Made by a program: the position numbers and the translations under genes. Positions 1 through 11,085 of a DNA stretch of 64,000 nt are shown here, one piece after another. The stretch spans positions 1,358,176-1,422,175 of the forward strand of contig QEOQ01000141.1 of the NCBI GenBank assembly GCA_010279815.1, written 5' to 3'. Under the pieces are notes generated by a model. The model saw only the letters and a program-made list of their open reading frames with translations, did not search any database and was not told the DNA's origin. Each line of letters begins with the position of its first letter. Position 1 is the stretch's first letter. Source of the DNA: Brachionus plicatilis (taxonomy: Eukaryota > Rotifera > Eurotatoria > Ploima > Brachionidae).

Positions 1-207
1 TCAAGTGAAAGTAGAATCATAAACTCGAATATCAAACGCAATAAAAAGTTTCAGTTAAAAGATCTTTCTTTAAAGTTTAAATCTTACATATGCGATAATA
101 TCAATGAAAAAAAAACAGACGAGTCTCAAAATACCGTTCACGTTCAATTAGACAAGGTGAACGAAAACAACATTGATAAAAGTAATTTTGATTTTTTTTT
201 TAAATAA
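1..207 (+). CDS. 3' end of an unknown gene (partial)
   Basis: Frame 1 is open from the first base of the window to a TAA at 205-207, giving 68 residues without a stop in DNA where stops are frequent. The peptide is hydrophilic and rich in Lys, Asn, Asp and Ser, with a more acidic middle (residues about 45-60). No domain is recognisable. It is most likely the last exon, or part of it, of a gene whose body lies upstream of the window. The start and any splice acceptor are outside the window. A chance open frame cannot be excluded because of the short length, but the local drop in A+T supports coding. Confidence 0.45.
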   Translation, partial: SSESRIINSNIKRNKKFQLKDLSLKFKSYICDNINEKKTDESQNTVHVQLDKVNENNIDKSNFDFFFK

Positions 208-2513
208 TTTAAAACCAAGTCTTTTTTGTAGGGGTCAAATTATCCTCAACAGCAAAAGCTATTTTAAAAAACAAACATAAAATGAAAAGTTGTTCAATAA
301 ATTTGAGCAGAATTTAATTTTCATATTAGATTATAATTTAGCAGTTAAATTACACTTTATTTTGATGAAAAATTTTGTACAGTATTTTGAAAACAAAAAT
401 TATTTAATTCTCTTTGTAAAATTTAAATTACCTTTTTTTTTGAAACAAGAACTTAACATAAATTGAGTAAAATAAATATTCTTTATCTTTGAATTTTTCA
501 CAGTTCCATTATTAAACGTGAATTGATTTCAATTAGAACTATTGTAAAGTTAACCATTTTGAGAAAAATAAATGATCAATCAGTTATTTGTTTTATTTTA
601 TTTTAATGTTAAAAAATTCTAGATGCGTGACAAATTAGGTATTCTCATGAAATATTTATATCATGATTATTTTTATGATTTGAAGAGAAAAAATTTAATA
701 ATGACACTTTGGAATTTTTTTGGATTTGTTCAACTATTTTAAAAAAATGAAGTTTTAAATTAATCATAATTTTTGAGAAAATAAAAATTCATTCATCATT
801 GTTAATTAATGTTTGTTTGTTTAATAGTTTATTTTTTATTTAAAAGAAAGGTTACGAGCAGAGCTCCTTCAGCCAATTATATGATTTTCATGTCTTTTTC
901 TGAACAAAACTAAGACAAAATAAACATATAATGAACAAAAAGATACAAGTAAATTAAACTTTCAAATTGATACGAAAATCAAATTTAAAGAGAAAAAAAA
1001 TCACGTTTAAAAAAATTAAAACAAAACGTTGATTGAACCAAAATAAAGCTTTTTGATTTTAATTTTTTTTTTAATTTAGCCTAATAGGCCTTCCTATATC
1101 CGAGTTACAACCCCATGTGCATTTTTGGATTTTGAAGGCATGTGCTTTTTTCAGGTATTCAAATAATTAAATTAAATTCCTCTTTTTTTTTTAATTTTTA
1201 ATTATTCCGTCAGAGAAGCAACGGGTAAAACCTTGTAAATCTTTAAGTGAAATAAAAATCATTAGTAAAATAATTATGGGAATATTTTTTGTCAGTAGAT
1301 AAATATTTTTTTAGAAAATTTTAATTAATAATAATATTAATATCAACCCAAAAGGTAAAAAATCTTAAAAAAATAAATTACATCTGCATTTAACTGTAAT
1401 AAAGCTAGAAAGAACCCTTAATAACAAAAGAACCACTAAATTTATTTATCTCTTTCCAATAGCGAAAACCTTCTAGAATAGAATATAAAGAATAAAGTAA
1501 CCATTTTTATGAATTTTACAAAGGTAAAAAAATCAGGCCAATGTTTGCTAAAATTTTTAAAATTTTTTTTACAAATAAAAATAATTTTTTTCTTTAACTT
1601 TTATATAGTTTTAAAGAAAAAAAAAGCATATAAATACAGTCGAGATGAATTGTGCATTTTTAGAAAGGTCAGAATCAATCCTACAAAAAAGCTATAGACA
1701 ACTAGCATCTGACTTTAGTTCTAAGTTTCCAAATGAATTAGAATTTATTATTCATTTATTTTAACTTAATTTTGTCTTATTTCCCTAATAAAAAAATATT
1801 ATTATTTTACAGAAATTTAAATATCTGTAAAATATAGCCATATTTAAATCAAAAAAATGATTTTTTTTAAATTCTAAAGAATTCAATTTATATTAAAATT
1901 TCATTTTTTGCGCCAATTCTGGCGATGTATAAAAAAATTAAAATGTAAAAATATAATATTTTTAATTTTTGTATTTAAATAATAATAATATTAAAATGAA
2001 TAGATTAATAATGAAAAGATAAATGCTTAAATAGTATAAATATTAAAAAAAAAGAAATAATTAAAGAATTAAATCAACTTTATTTATTTGATTATATTTT
2101 TAAGATTGAAATAAATTTATTTAAAAAAAAATAGCTATCAAAAATTAAACTATATTCGAACAAAGCCCACAAAAAATTTCATACAAAAATGCTTTCAAAA
2201 TGATTTTGTTGCAATAAAATAATTCCTGAAAATTTTTGGTTCTTGCAAACTTTTCGATGCTTATTTGGCCAAAATGATCATCTAGTAAAGTAATTGAAAT
2301 TTTTTTTTTATTTAGAAAGCATGCAGACAAGTCAATTGCCTTTATTTGATATCATCAAATTGATAAAATTTGTTTTTATTTAATTTTAACAAAATCGACC
2401 ATATCTATTAATTAAAAGCCTTTTTTATCAATCTTGAGGCTTAGGTCATGTGAGATAACCTTTTTGTTAGAAATATACGAAAAAAAACTTTGTTTTTTTC
2501 AAACTAATTGATA
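208..2513. other. A+T-rich intergenic DNA with two LINE-tail-like hairpins
   Basis: No convincing coding region is seen on either strand. It holds a reverse-strand hairpin plus simple tail (about 790-874, stem GAGC/GCTC at 855-865) and a CGCCA/TGGCG hairpin followed by an A-rich stretch (1911-1935). Both resemble retrotransposon 3' ends found elsewhere in the window. A small stem ATAGG/CCTAT lies near 1084-1097. The rest is low-complexity A/T. Confidence 0.5.
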
Positions 2514-3519
2514 ATGCTGGACATACAGCCCCTACTTTTTCTTCAAATATTAGGTAAAAAATTAATAAATTTTTTCAAATAACAATTATCAGGTTTATTT
2601 CAGTGTTGTCTAAAGCAAGTAGACAAGAGCTCAAGTTGACTGATAATGTGGTCTACGGGTGCAATTTTACTACAAACCAAAATTTAAAGACAATAAAAAC
2701 AGATAAAATTTTTTGCCAAAAAGCTTGCATTTCCACATATGGATGCTCCCATTTTGTCTGGTCTAATCATCAAAATGGGACCTGTGTTTTAAAAAAAAAT
2801 TTTGTTTCCACCACTAACTTAATCGCATCTAATGATCAGAGTTCATTTTGTGGAATTGTTGAGGGTAATATTTAAAAAAAAAAAGTGAAAAGACTTGATA
2901 TTATTTTATATCAGAAAATCCTTGGATTACCGATGTGCAATCACTCAAGCATACTTATATTAATGATGAAGGCACTTGTTTGTTGCCTCCAGAAGATTAC
3001 GCAGTGACCTATCCAATTGCTTTAGGAAATAGAGAGACATTGGGTTATATAAAATTTAGGCCACAGCTTTGTGGACACGTGTTGGAAATTGATTGCGGAA
3101 ATGGAAAATTTGACGCAGTGGTCATGAATTCAAATTTTGGTGGAGGTTTAGATTTATACGACTCGTTGTGGGAAGCAGCAATTCCTAAACGGAATAAAAA
3201 AATGGGTGAGGCTAGGTGCAATGTTACATTGGCAAAAAAAAATCCATTTAAAACTGAGGGATATCGCTGCTATCATGGAACTGATCAAACAGACAATGTT
3301 TATTTTAGAAGCGTTGGCTTGTTTAACACCAGCGGAAAAGTGGTCATTGGTGCCCAGTTTAATGGCAGAAATGGTACTTTGGCTGAAAATGGCTATTTTA
3401 CTTTTTATAATTTTGGCACTGATGAAGATTTAGTCACATTTTATTTTGAGTTTGGGGGATCTTTTTCAATTTATTTAAAAGAGTGTCCAGGCAAATTAAA
3501 CAATCAAAAATGGTCGTAG
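2514..3519 (+). CDS. Secreted PAN/apple-domain protein with DPBB-like C-terminal domain
   Basis: Three exons, 2514-2553, 2604-2864 and 2915-3519, join through two 50-base GT..AG introns, both in phase 1, to give a 301-residue protein. Exon 1 starts at ATG 2514 and encodes a short hydrophobic signal peptide (about residues 1-19, core PLLFLQILVL). Residues 33-98 look like a PAN/apple domain with six cysteines at 33, 51, 55, 61, 74 and 96 and the CxxxCxxxxxC core followed by a Trp. Residues about 125-290 contain CG, a GGGLDLY motif and further Cys, like a double-psi beta-barrel (expansin/RlpA-like) fold. PAN domains bind protein or carbohydrate, so an extracellular carbohydrate- or matrix-binding role is inferred. 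Similar PAN-containing secreted proteins are common in rotifers (from memory, not searched). An AATAAA lies about 40 bases after the stop. The two 50-base introns keep one frame throughout, which makes the model strong; the DPBB label is less certain. Confidence 0.8.
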
Positions 3520-5130
3520 TCTTAGTTAATTTTTCATCAAAGCATTTTATTTTTTTTTAAATAAATTTTTAAAAGTTCGTTTTTTTTTATGTTGCTAAAT
3601 AAGAAAAAAAGTAGACTTCATTAATTAGTAAAAGCAATCAACCTTAAAATGATTTTTTTTGTGTAATTGCTTTTTTAATCTTTGATATTTGATAATTTTT
3701 TTTTCTAAACCATCTTGACAAAATTTTATCTATTCAATAGAACCTATTTGCAAAAAAAATTGCTTCCTTCTAATTTTAAAATTAAGTCAAACAATTTTAC
3801 TTTTAAATAGCAGTTTAATTGTTGTAAATAATTTTAATTGAACCTAAATAAAATATAAAAAAAAAAATTTTAAATTCTATGAAAGCTTTTCTAGATGCCT
3901 AGATTGGAAACTTTCGCCTTATTTAGTTTGATTAGAGACATTTTTGATATTTTGACACAAACCCCGGAAAAAAATTTTCACTTGTATTTGATTTTCAAAT
4001 AATAGATAATTTGAAAATTATCAAAAATCGTGAAGATAATGTTTTGAGGCTACACATGAACTATTTTTTGTGCGTTTGAGGTCTAATGCATTTTTGACAA
4101 TTTGAAAAACCAGAGCTTCAATTTTTTTCATGGATATGAGCGTTTTTTCTTTGGATGTTAATTGTCGACTAGCTCAAATTGATTTAACGTGATCAAGCCA
4201 AGTGAGCAAGAATAACTCGTGGTAAACAAGCCAATCGTGAACAAATATTCCATCTATTGTTTTTGAAATTTACCAGATAAATATCAAAATTTATTAAATT
4301 TTTCAAATGGAAATTTTTTTTCCATTTCAAAAGCCATCTAAGATAATTAGATTTTTTTTGTATAAAAAAAATAGTATTTTTTAGATCGATTTGTTAGACA
4401 AAAGTGATAACAAAAAATATTTTCTTTTTGTAAAAACGTGATAGAAAAAAAATTCCGCGGAATTACTTTTCAAATTTATAAATTACATAACAAGTTTTCA
4501 TTCAAAAATTTAAAGCATTTTTTTTACTAAACAAACACTCAGTCTGTTTAAATTGAAAGCTTTTTTTACCAAAAAACTTAATTATCTTTAAATTAGAATT
4601 TTTTCAAATAATTCAAGGCAACCAATTTAGGTGTCTAATTAAAAGCGATTTTAAATAAGATCGATATTCAACTTAAAATATTTTTATTTTTTTATTTTTA
4701 TTTTTTTTTAAATATTTTTTTTCTGAAGAAGCATTAGCTTGGTACATATAAACAAATAAATAAATAAATTGCGGTGCTAGGAAAAAATTTCAGCTTGAAC
4801 ATTTTTTCTGTGTGTATGTGTGGGTGTGAAGCCTTGCGCTACAAGTGGTGACCAAAGAGAATGCCATCTCTGAAGTTCCACTAAATCCATGCTATCTTTA
4901 GCTTAAATCTCGAAATTTATTTTCGTGAATATTTTAATGTAAGCTCTCTAGGCATGTAAGAGACCGAGAGGGAGAAAAAAAATAAAAATAAATTAAACTC
5001 ACTCATAAAAAATTATAATACAAAAAAAATAGTTTAAGTTTTATAATTTTTAGCTATGTTTTTTTTTAATACTAGAATAGTGCAAAGTATATGCTTGAGA
5101 TGATAGAAATTTTCTACCGAAATTTTTAAA
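3520..5130. other. A+T-rich intergenic DNA with a LINE-like 3' tail
   Basis: No gene is seen. At 4723-4769 the sequence CTGAAGAAGC-ATTA-GCTTGGTACA followed by an (AAAT)n tract matches the retrotransposon-tail hairpins at 45943 and, in reverse, at 852. The 4800-4950 stretch is richer in G+C and contains a GT-rich run, and may hold the promoter or 5' UTR of the zinc-finger gene. This is inferred only from position. Confidence 0.4.
4723..4769 (+). repeat. LINE-like 3' end: hairpin plus (AAAT)n tail
   Basis: A short stem (AAGC/GCTT with loop ATTA) is followed by GGTACATATAAAC and then four AAAT-type repeats. Nearly the same words occur at 45943-45991 (GGAGC-ATTA-GCTCGGTACAG), and related ones in reverse at 852-874 and 19171-19200. 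The last of these sits at the 3' end of a recognisable LINE reverse-transcriptase fragment, so this copy is read as the 3' remnant of such an element. Confidence 0.5.
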
Positions 5131-6198
5131 ATGAACACCACCGCCCTTGATCTGATGAACCTCCAATTTCACACAATCAAAAACAACAGCAACGCTTCTC
5201 AACAGCAGCGATTTTCCAATGAAGAAATGAGCCACCAAAAGATTGGAAACTCGGTGCTCAATATGGCCCGGGGCTCCTCGTTGGACTCGCGGGTCCAAGC
5301 GGGACCAGCTGCCACCTCCACCCCGAACCCTATTCAGCAACAATCCGCAATCAATCACGACATTTTAACAAACTTATTTTTTAAATTCGACCCGAATCTG
5401 TTTCAAAAAAAAGACCATCTGAATTTCTTGCTGGCAAATGAACGCGATTCTCGGGCTGTATTTCCGGTAAACCAGCAAACGCAAGATCATCCCAACAAGA
5501 GCATGCCAGGCCAAGTGGTAAACAATGGTCAAAAAAAATCAATTCCCACTCATTCTGACCGCGTAGATCCACACTATGCCGAGGTAAACAATCAGGCCCA
5601 AATGGGTCAGCAAAATTTTTATCCAATGCCGCGCCAAGTCTGTCCGAATCAATCTCTGCAGCAACAGAAAGACTCGCTCAATGAGTCGAGCAGTTCGGAT
5701 GAACAGAATGGAGGAAAGCCGTATAAATGTTCTCATTGTTTTAAACTTTTCCGCAAAAAAGTTCATCTAAATCAGCATATTCGGATACATTCGGGCGAAA
5801 AGCCCTACGGTTGTGATTTTTGTGAAAAGCGCTTCACTCAGCTGTCTCATTTGTGGCAGCACACAAGACGACACACTGGCGAACGGCCGTACAAGTGTGA
5901 TGTTGGCACATGTGACAAGTCCTTTACCCAATTGTCCAATTTACAGTCTCATTTAAAAACGCATGGCATTCAAAATACATCTAGCACATTGGATCAAGTC
6001 TCATTGGCAAATTCATTTTCCGGTGTTCAGCAAAAGCAAAAAAAGGCACGAAATTCCAATAAAAGGCATTACTGTGAATTTTGTCACAAGAGATTTGCCA
6101 CCGAAGGTGTAATTAGGCAACATCAGTGCATGAGACAATCGAATGCTTATTTGGAAAGAACTGATGATGGAGCTCTCATTCTTAAGGTGAAACAATAG
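5131..6198 (+). CDS. C2H2 zinc-finger transcription factor, rotund/squeeze/LIN-29 (ZNF362/384) type
   Basis: Single-exon frame of 355 residues from ATG 5131 to TAG 6196. The first 195 residues are low-complexity, rich in Gln, Asn and Ser. Three canonical C2H2 fingers follow at about residues 198-220, 226-248 and 254-278, joined by SGEKP- and TGERP-type linkers, with a fourth, degenerate C2-H-C finger at 314-333. Fingers 2-3 carry FTQLSHLxQH and FTQLSNLQSH, the signature of the LIN-29/rotund/squeeze/ZNF362-ZNF384 family, with the extra residues between the two Cys of the third finger (CDVGTC) also typical. These are nuclear DNA-binding regulators of developmental timing and neuronal or appendage patterning in other animals. 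Family members usually have five fingers, so this one is shorter, and its last finger lacks a normal HxxxH. The gene is markedly less A+T-rich than its flanks. Family placement is strong; the exact orthologue is not resolved. Confidence 0.88.
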   Translation: MNTTALDLMNLQFHTIKNNSNASQQQRFSNEEMSHQKIGNSVLNMARGSSLDSRVQAGPAATSTPNPIQQQSAINHDILTNLFFKFDPNLFQKKDHLNFLLANERDSRAVFPVNQQTQDHPNKSMPGQVVNNGQKKSIPTHSDRVDPHYAEVNNQAQMGQQNFYPMPRQVCPNQSLQQQKDSLNESSSSDEQNGGKPYKCSHCFKLFRKKVHLNQHIRIHSGEKPYGCDFCEKRFTQLSHLWQHTRRHTGERPYKCDVGTCDKSFTQLSNLQSHLKTHGIQNTSSTLDQVSLANSFSGVQQKQKKARNSNKRHYCEFCHKRFATEGVIRQHQCMRQSNAYLERTDDGALILKVKQ

Positions 6199-9100
6199 AG
6201 AATTATTACACAATCAAAACTAAAAGGCTCTTAGTCGACCTTATACAGTATTTAACTGTTTATTTCTGTTTTTATCTAAATTTTTTATTCTGAAGCTGAT
6301 AGTTTTTATTTTTTTTTAATCATGGTCCCTAACTTTGTTTTATTTTGTCAAGGGTCATACAAATATTCATATACCTTTATTATTTCTAATTGTAAATAAA
6401 ATTTTATCAATATTTTGGTTAACTTGGTTTTATTTTTTTTAATTTATTTTAATTTCACAGTATTTTTTTTTGTTTTCAAGGTAAAAGGAAATTCAATCAG
6501 CTAAAAAATAGGTTATTTGATAAGGTTTAGCACAATTTCTATAAACAAGAGCATTTCCAAATTGTAATATTCTTTTAATATTTTATTATTTAAAATATTT
6601 ATGCAAATTTTAACAAGATATTTTTTTAATCAAATTCTTATGTTTAAAGCTTTATTTACATTTTTCGAATAATCTGAATTTTCTTTTTTCAAATACCTTG
6701 CAAAAAATCTAATTCTAAAAAAAACAATGATCATTCGTTTTAAAATGAGGACCAAAACTGATTGCAAACAAACTCAGAACTATGATCATGCTATTTTGTT
6801 ATCACGTTTTAACGATCAAAAATGGTGATGAAAAAAATTGATTGATTATGATTAATTTGTTACGGGGTTTTTTTGAATCGGATACATTTGATTTTTAAAG
6901 AATAATTAATTTTCATCCCACTTAAAGACATCTTTATTTTTCAACTATTCATTTTAAATAAATTTTAACTGAGGTTTAAAAATCAATTTCAAAGTTGTTT
7001 TTTGATAATTTTTATTAATTAAAAAATTATTATTTTTTTATTATTGTAATATTTTTATTTTATTATTATTTGCTTTTTAATATTGGAAAATTCATCTGTC
7101 GTTGTCTAGCTAATCTGTTAAATTATTTTTTTCTTCTCAAAAATAATAAAATTATTATTATTAATTTTATTTATTGTAAAAATATTAAAAAATCAATTAA
7201 ATCCTAGATTAAATTATAAATTAATTAGTAAAAAAATCAAGTATTTGGTATTTCGAAAAATAATAAAAATGAAACCTTGATTTTAGGTTATTGGAACCTC
7301 TCTAGAAATAAAAATAATAAAAATTTGAATCGTTATTTCATAAAAAACTCAACTCTTAAAGTCAAATTTTGAAAATTCAATTCGCTTATTTTAATTTACC
7401 GAAAAAAGATTCCAGAAATTTTTCTAATATAGTTTCTTCTGAATTCTCCATTGTACATAGACAGCAATAATTAGATTGAATTTTTTTTAGATAAAAATAT
7501 TCAAAAATTGTCTGTTTTTTCTAATTTGTTGTACTCTAAAATTTAAAAAAATTCAAATAAACAAATAACGTTGTGTTAAAAGAAAATTTATTTTATTCGC
7601 TTTCATTAATATCAGTTAATTTTTCCAATAAGCTTTTGATATAACTCTTAAAATCAAGCAATAAGTGCTATATTGACAGAATTTTTTTTAATTTATAATT
7701 CTTAATAATCTCTGGCTTTAAAGGTTTCCAATTCTAAAATATATATTAAATATATAAAAATATTGTTTCATTTATATTTTAAAATATGTATGAACTAATA
7801 CTTTTAGTTGCATTATTCTGATTTTTTAATCAAATGCCTTGAGATTAAATAGAAAAAAATTAGCCTCAGAAAAAGTCTTTTAAATTTTCTGTCTTTTTTA
7901 ATAATTTTCAGTATTTTATTTAATATTTTGGCTTCATATAGAATATTGCTTCACATTTTCATATTTTGGTCCTTTAAAACAAATTAATTTATTTTAAATA
8001 ATTATTTTAAAATTAGTTCATTATGCTCTAATTATTTTTCATTTGTTGAACAGTTCAGCTGAATTTAAATTCGTAATGAATTTATTTATTTCTTGATAAG
8101 CATATAAATTGGATTAAGTTAAAGATTAATATATTTTGAAATGTTATAAAACACTGAGCTTATTAAAAAAAAAAAAAAAGCAGAAAAGAAAAGTTTTAAA
8201 TCATAATTTAAAATCGTTAGTTTTTAAAATTAGAGGCCAAATCAGATTTGTGCCTCTGACGTAGACGCGGAAGCACACATAAAGTTGAGTATAGATTTTT
8301 GAATTGATATTTGAGCCTAAATGAAAAAAATTGTGATCAAAATTTGCGAAAATTTGATCCAAAAATATTTCATTAATCTGACGATTTTGATTTTTATCAG
8401 TCTTTTCAATAAAATTAATTCAAAACAGAGAATTTTTCGTTCCTAGATGAATTAAATTTTTAATTTAAATTTTTTTTATTATTTTTTAAAACAATTTATA
8501 AATCATAGTGAAATAAAAAATGTTAATTTAGATTTAATAGATAGATTTATGACTAATAAAAAATGATGATAAAATATTTTTATTCTTTATCAAAATCACC
8601 GTGAGTTCTTGATGATTTTTCAATAATGATTAATGATGCTTTCTAATCGAAAAATCTAAGAGAAACGTTCCACCAAATATAGATTTTACCGCAAACAATG
8701 CATCTATCATCTACTGGCATTTACGTCATAGACTAAAAGATTTCTCTCTTTTATTTGTAACTTGTTAAAAGCAAATAAAATCTGGCTTTATTTAGAATCG
8801 ATTTCTCTTCCGAAAAAAAAACATATTATATAATAATAATTACCAACGTTTTGAAGTTATCAGATACTCAACTCCCTTTGAAATATTATCCTCTCAAAAA
8901 CTTTTATTTCACATAGCAACAGCTCTAATATTCATTCAGATACCAACCTAGGCATATTGTTCCTAACTAATTCAAATTCCAAACTAATTTCCTGAGAAGT
9001 CTGCAAGTAAATGCCAAAAGCAATAGAATTCACCAAAGCAAAGTGAGATTAGTGTTTTTTCAGATGATCATTCCTTTTTACAAATTAAAATCACTTATGG

Positions 9101-9500
9101 GTACAGAGCAGGTAGAGAATTTATGCTCAATTAGAACTTAACAAAAAATTTTAATCTTATCATGTAATCTTGGTCAAGTTTTGAATAATTTTAGATGTGG
9201 CTTTTATTTAATTTTTGTGCAAGCAATTTTGATGATTTTTTTTCCATTAGAAAATATTTAATTTCCTTTTTGTCTAAAATTCAAATTAAGGTAGCAAAAA
9301 AAAACAAGAGAGAGAATAATAATTTAGCGCTTAAAAATATTAACCGTTTGTGAATCTGGAACCGGAAAATTGTAGTGGATAATTTGTTTGAGTACTTGTT
9401 TTATTAGATGAACACAATTAGAAATATTGATTTTAGCACAAATTTTGTCAAATGGGAAAAAGAATTTTAAGTGAGGAAAATTTACAAAATTCTCTTTATC
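6199..9500. other. A+T-rich intergenic DNA, nothing recognised
   Basis: AATAAA-type polyadenylation signals for the zinc-finger gene occur near 6396-6401. Beyond that I see only A/T-rich low-complexity sequence on both strands, apart from a slightly G+C-richer patch at 8230-8290 that contains no open frame of note. Confidence 0.4.
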
Positions 9501-10129
9501 TAATTATTAGTGAGCGAATTTAATTTTTTTGTCAAATTAGAGAAAAAAAAAATTTTTTTTAAATTTTTACAATCTTTTTTTTTTTCACTGTTTAATCGAT
9601 CTCCGGAGAGAAAAGAATTAAATTTCAAAAAAAATAAAAAATGCAAGAAAAATCAAAGTTTTTTAATTGAAAATTATGTATTAAGGATATGGAAGCCAGG
9701 AAGCATAGACTGCAGGATCGAGGCACACCGAAAGCGAAAAATATTTACTTTTCTGAGCAAAAGTTAGCAATTATTAATTTTATTTTTCGGGTGTCTAGGG
9801 CATCATCCAGGCCGTTTAATGACAAACTCAAAAGATAATAACACAATTAATTTATTAGCTTCTCAAATCTTAAGAATTGTGTGTGTTTGTAAATGGCTCA
9901 TATTTATTTCGATCTGAATTCAAACTTTTTTTTTTTCTTAATTTATGATAACACTGGTAAAATTAGATGGAAAGCAAAAAATGAATATCATGTGAATTTA
10001 TTTATTAAACTGGATTGTGAGTCTTGAATTCATCCTCTCTGCCAATGTGCACCCGGGCTCGTTGCTTTGCTTTGCCTAATTTATTTTATCGATTTTCAAA
10101 AGAAAGAAAGAAAAAAAACTTTATTCAAC

Positions 10130-10190
10130 ATAATTTATTTATTTCTAATAACAGGCTATGAGTTATCTGAGCTTCGGAGCGCTCCACAAA
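10130..10190 (-). repeat. Possible LINE-like 3' tail (reverse)
   Basis: On the minus strand a perfect GGAGCGCTCC palindrome and CCGAAGCTCAGATAAC lead into an A/T-rich tail with TAAA repeats, like the other hairpin-plus-tail remnants in the window. No coding sequence is attached, so the assignment is tentative. Confidence 0.3.
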
Positions 10191-10390
10191 CGAGTGATCA
10201 GAGAATAGACTAAGATTTTTTATGGTTCTAGTGAATTTGATTTAAGAAGAACACTGATAAGCGAACATATAAATTATTATAATACTGCAGGAGAATCAAC
10301 CATTTTTGAATAGATAGGCACAACTCTTCAGTTACTTTTAGTTAATCTTTTTTTGTTCAGAATTTTTTAATTTTCATAAACAAGCAAAAA

Positions 10391-10411
10391 AGAGAGAGAG
10401 AGAGAGAGAGA
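10391..10411. repeat. (AG)n microsatellite
   Basis: About ten uninterrupted AG dinucleotides. Confidence 0.9.
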
Positions 10412-10845
10412 AACACCGACAGGCAGAGATGAATTCAACTTTTGGAAATTTTGCGCTCAAAATTTTATTTTGGCTAGGAAAGATCTAGAATCTAGATCTA
10501 GAAAGATATAGGGTTGTTTTTGGACGGCCGAGATTATCGATTTGGCAGGCAGACCTCATAATTTATGAATCCGAGTGCCAAACTAGCCAAAAACAAATCT
10601 AGCTGATGATTCACAAAATTTGCATGAATGACCCAGTGGGTTTGTAGAGGAGGAAAAATTGATTTTTTTGTGTTTCAAAATTCTTCGGCATCTTGTCATT
10701 TAGTCAAAACTGGGCTCATTTAGGCTTTTGTTAGGCTTGTAAATGGGGCTCGAAAGGACGCGTTCCTAATTAGTTTGGCCATAAATCGGGCATGAAATTT
10801 CTCTTTAATTAGCAAAAAAAAAAGACAAATATTTATTTTAATTTA

Positions 10846-11085
10846 NNNNNNNNNNNNNNNNNNNNNNNNNNNNNNNNNNNNNNNNNNNNNNNNNNNNNNN
10901 NNNNNNNNNNNNNNNNNNNNNNNNNNNNNNNNNNNNNNNNNNNNNNNNNNNNNNNNNNNNNNNNNNNNNNNNNNNNNNNNNNNNNNNNNNNNNNNNNNNN
11001 NNNNNNNNNNNNNNNNNNNNNNNNNNNNNNNNNNNNNNNNNNNNNNNNNNNNNNNNNNNNNNNNNNNNNNNNNNNNNNNNNNNNN
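10846..11085. other. Assembly gap (240 N)
   Basis: Run of undetermined bases; any open frame across it is meaningless. Confidence 0.99.

Noticed and set aside
2603..2875. PAN protein starting at GTG 2603
   Set aside because: The base is part of a splice acceptor (CAG, 2601-2603); the ATG exon at 2514 supplies a signal peptide in frame.
3206..3433. Second frame inside the PAN/DPBB exon
   Set aside because: Overlaps the well-supported exon 3 in another frame.
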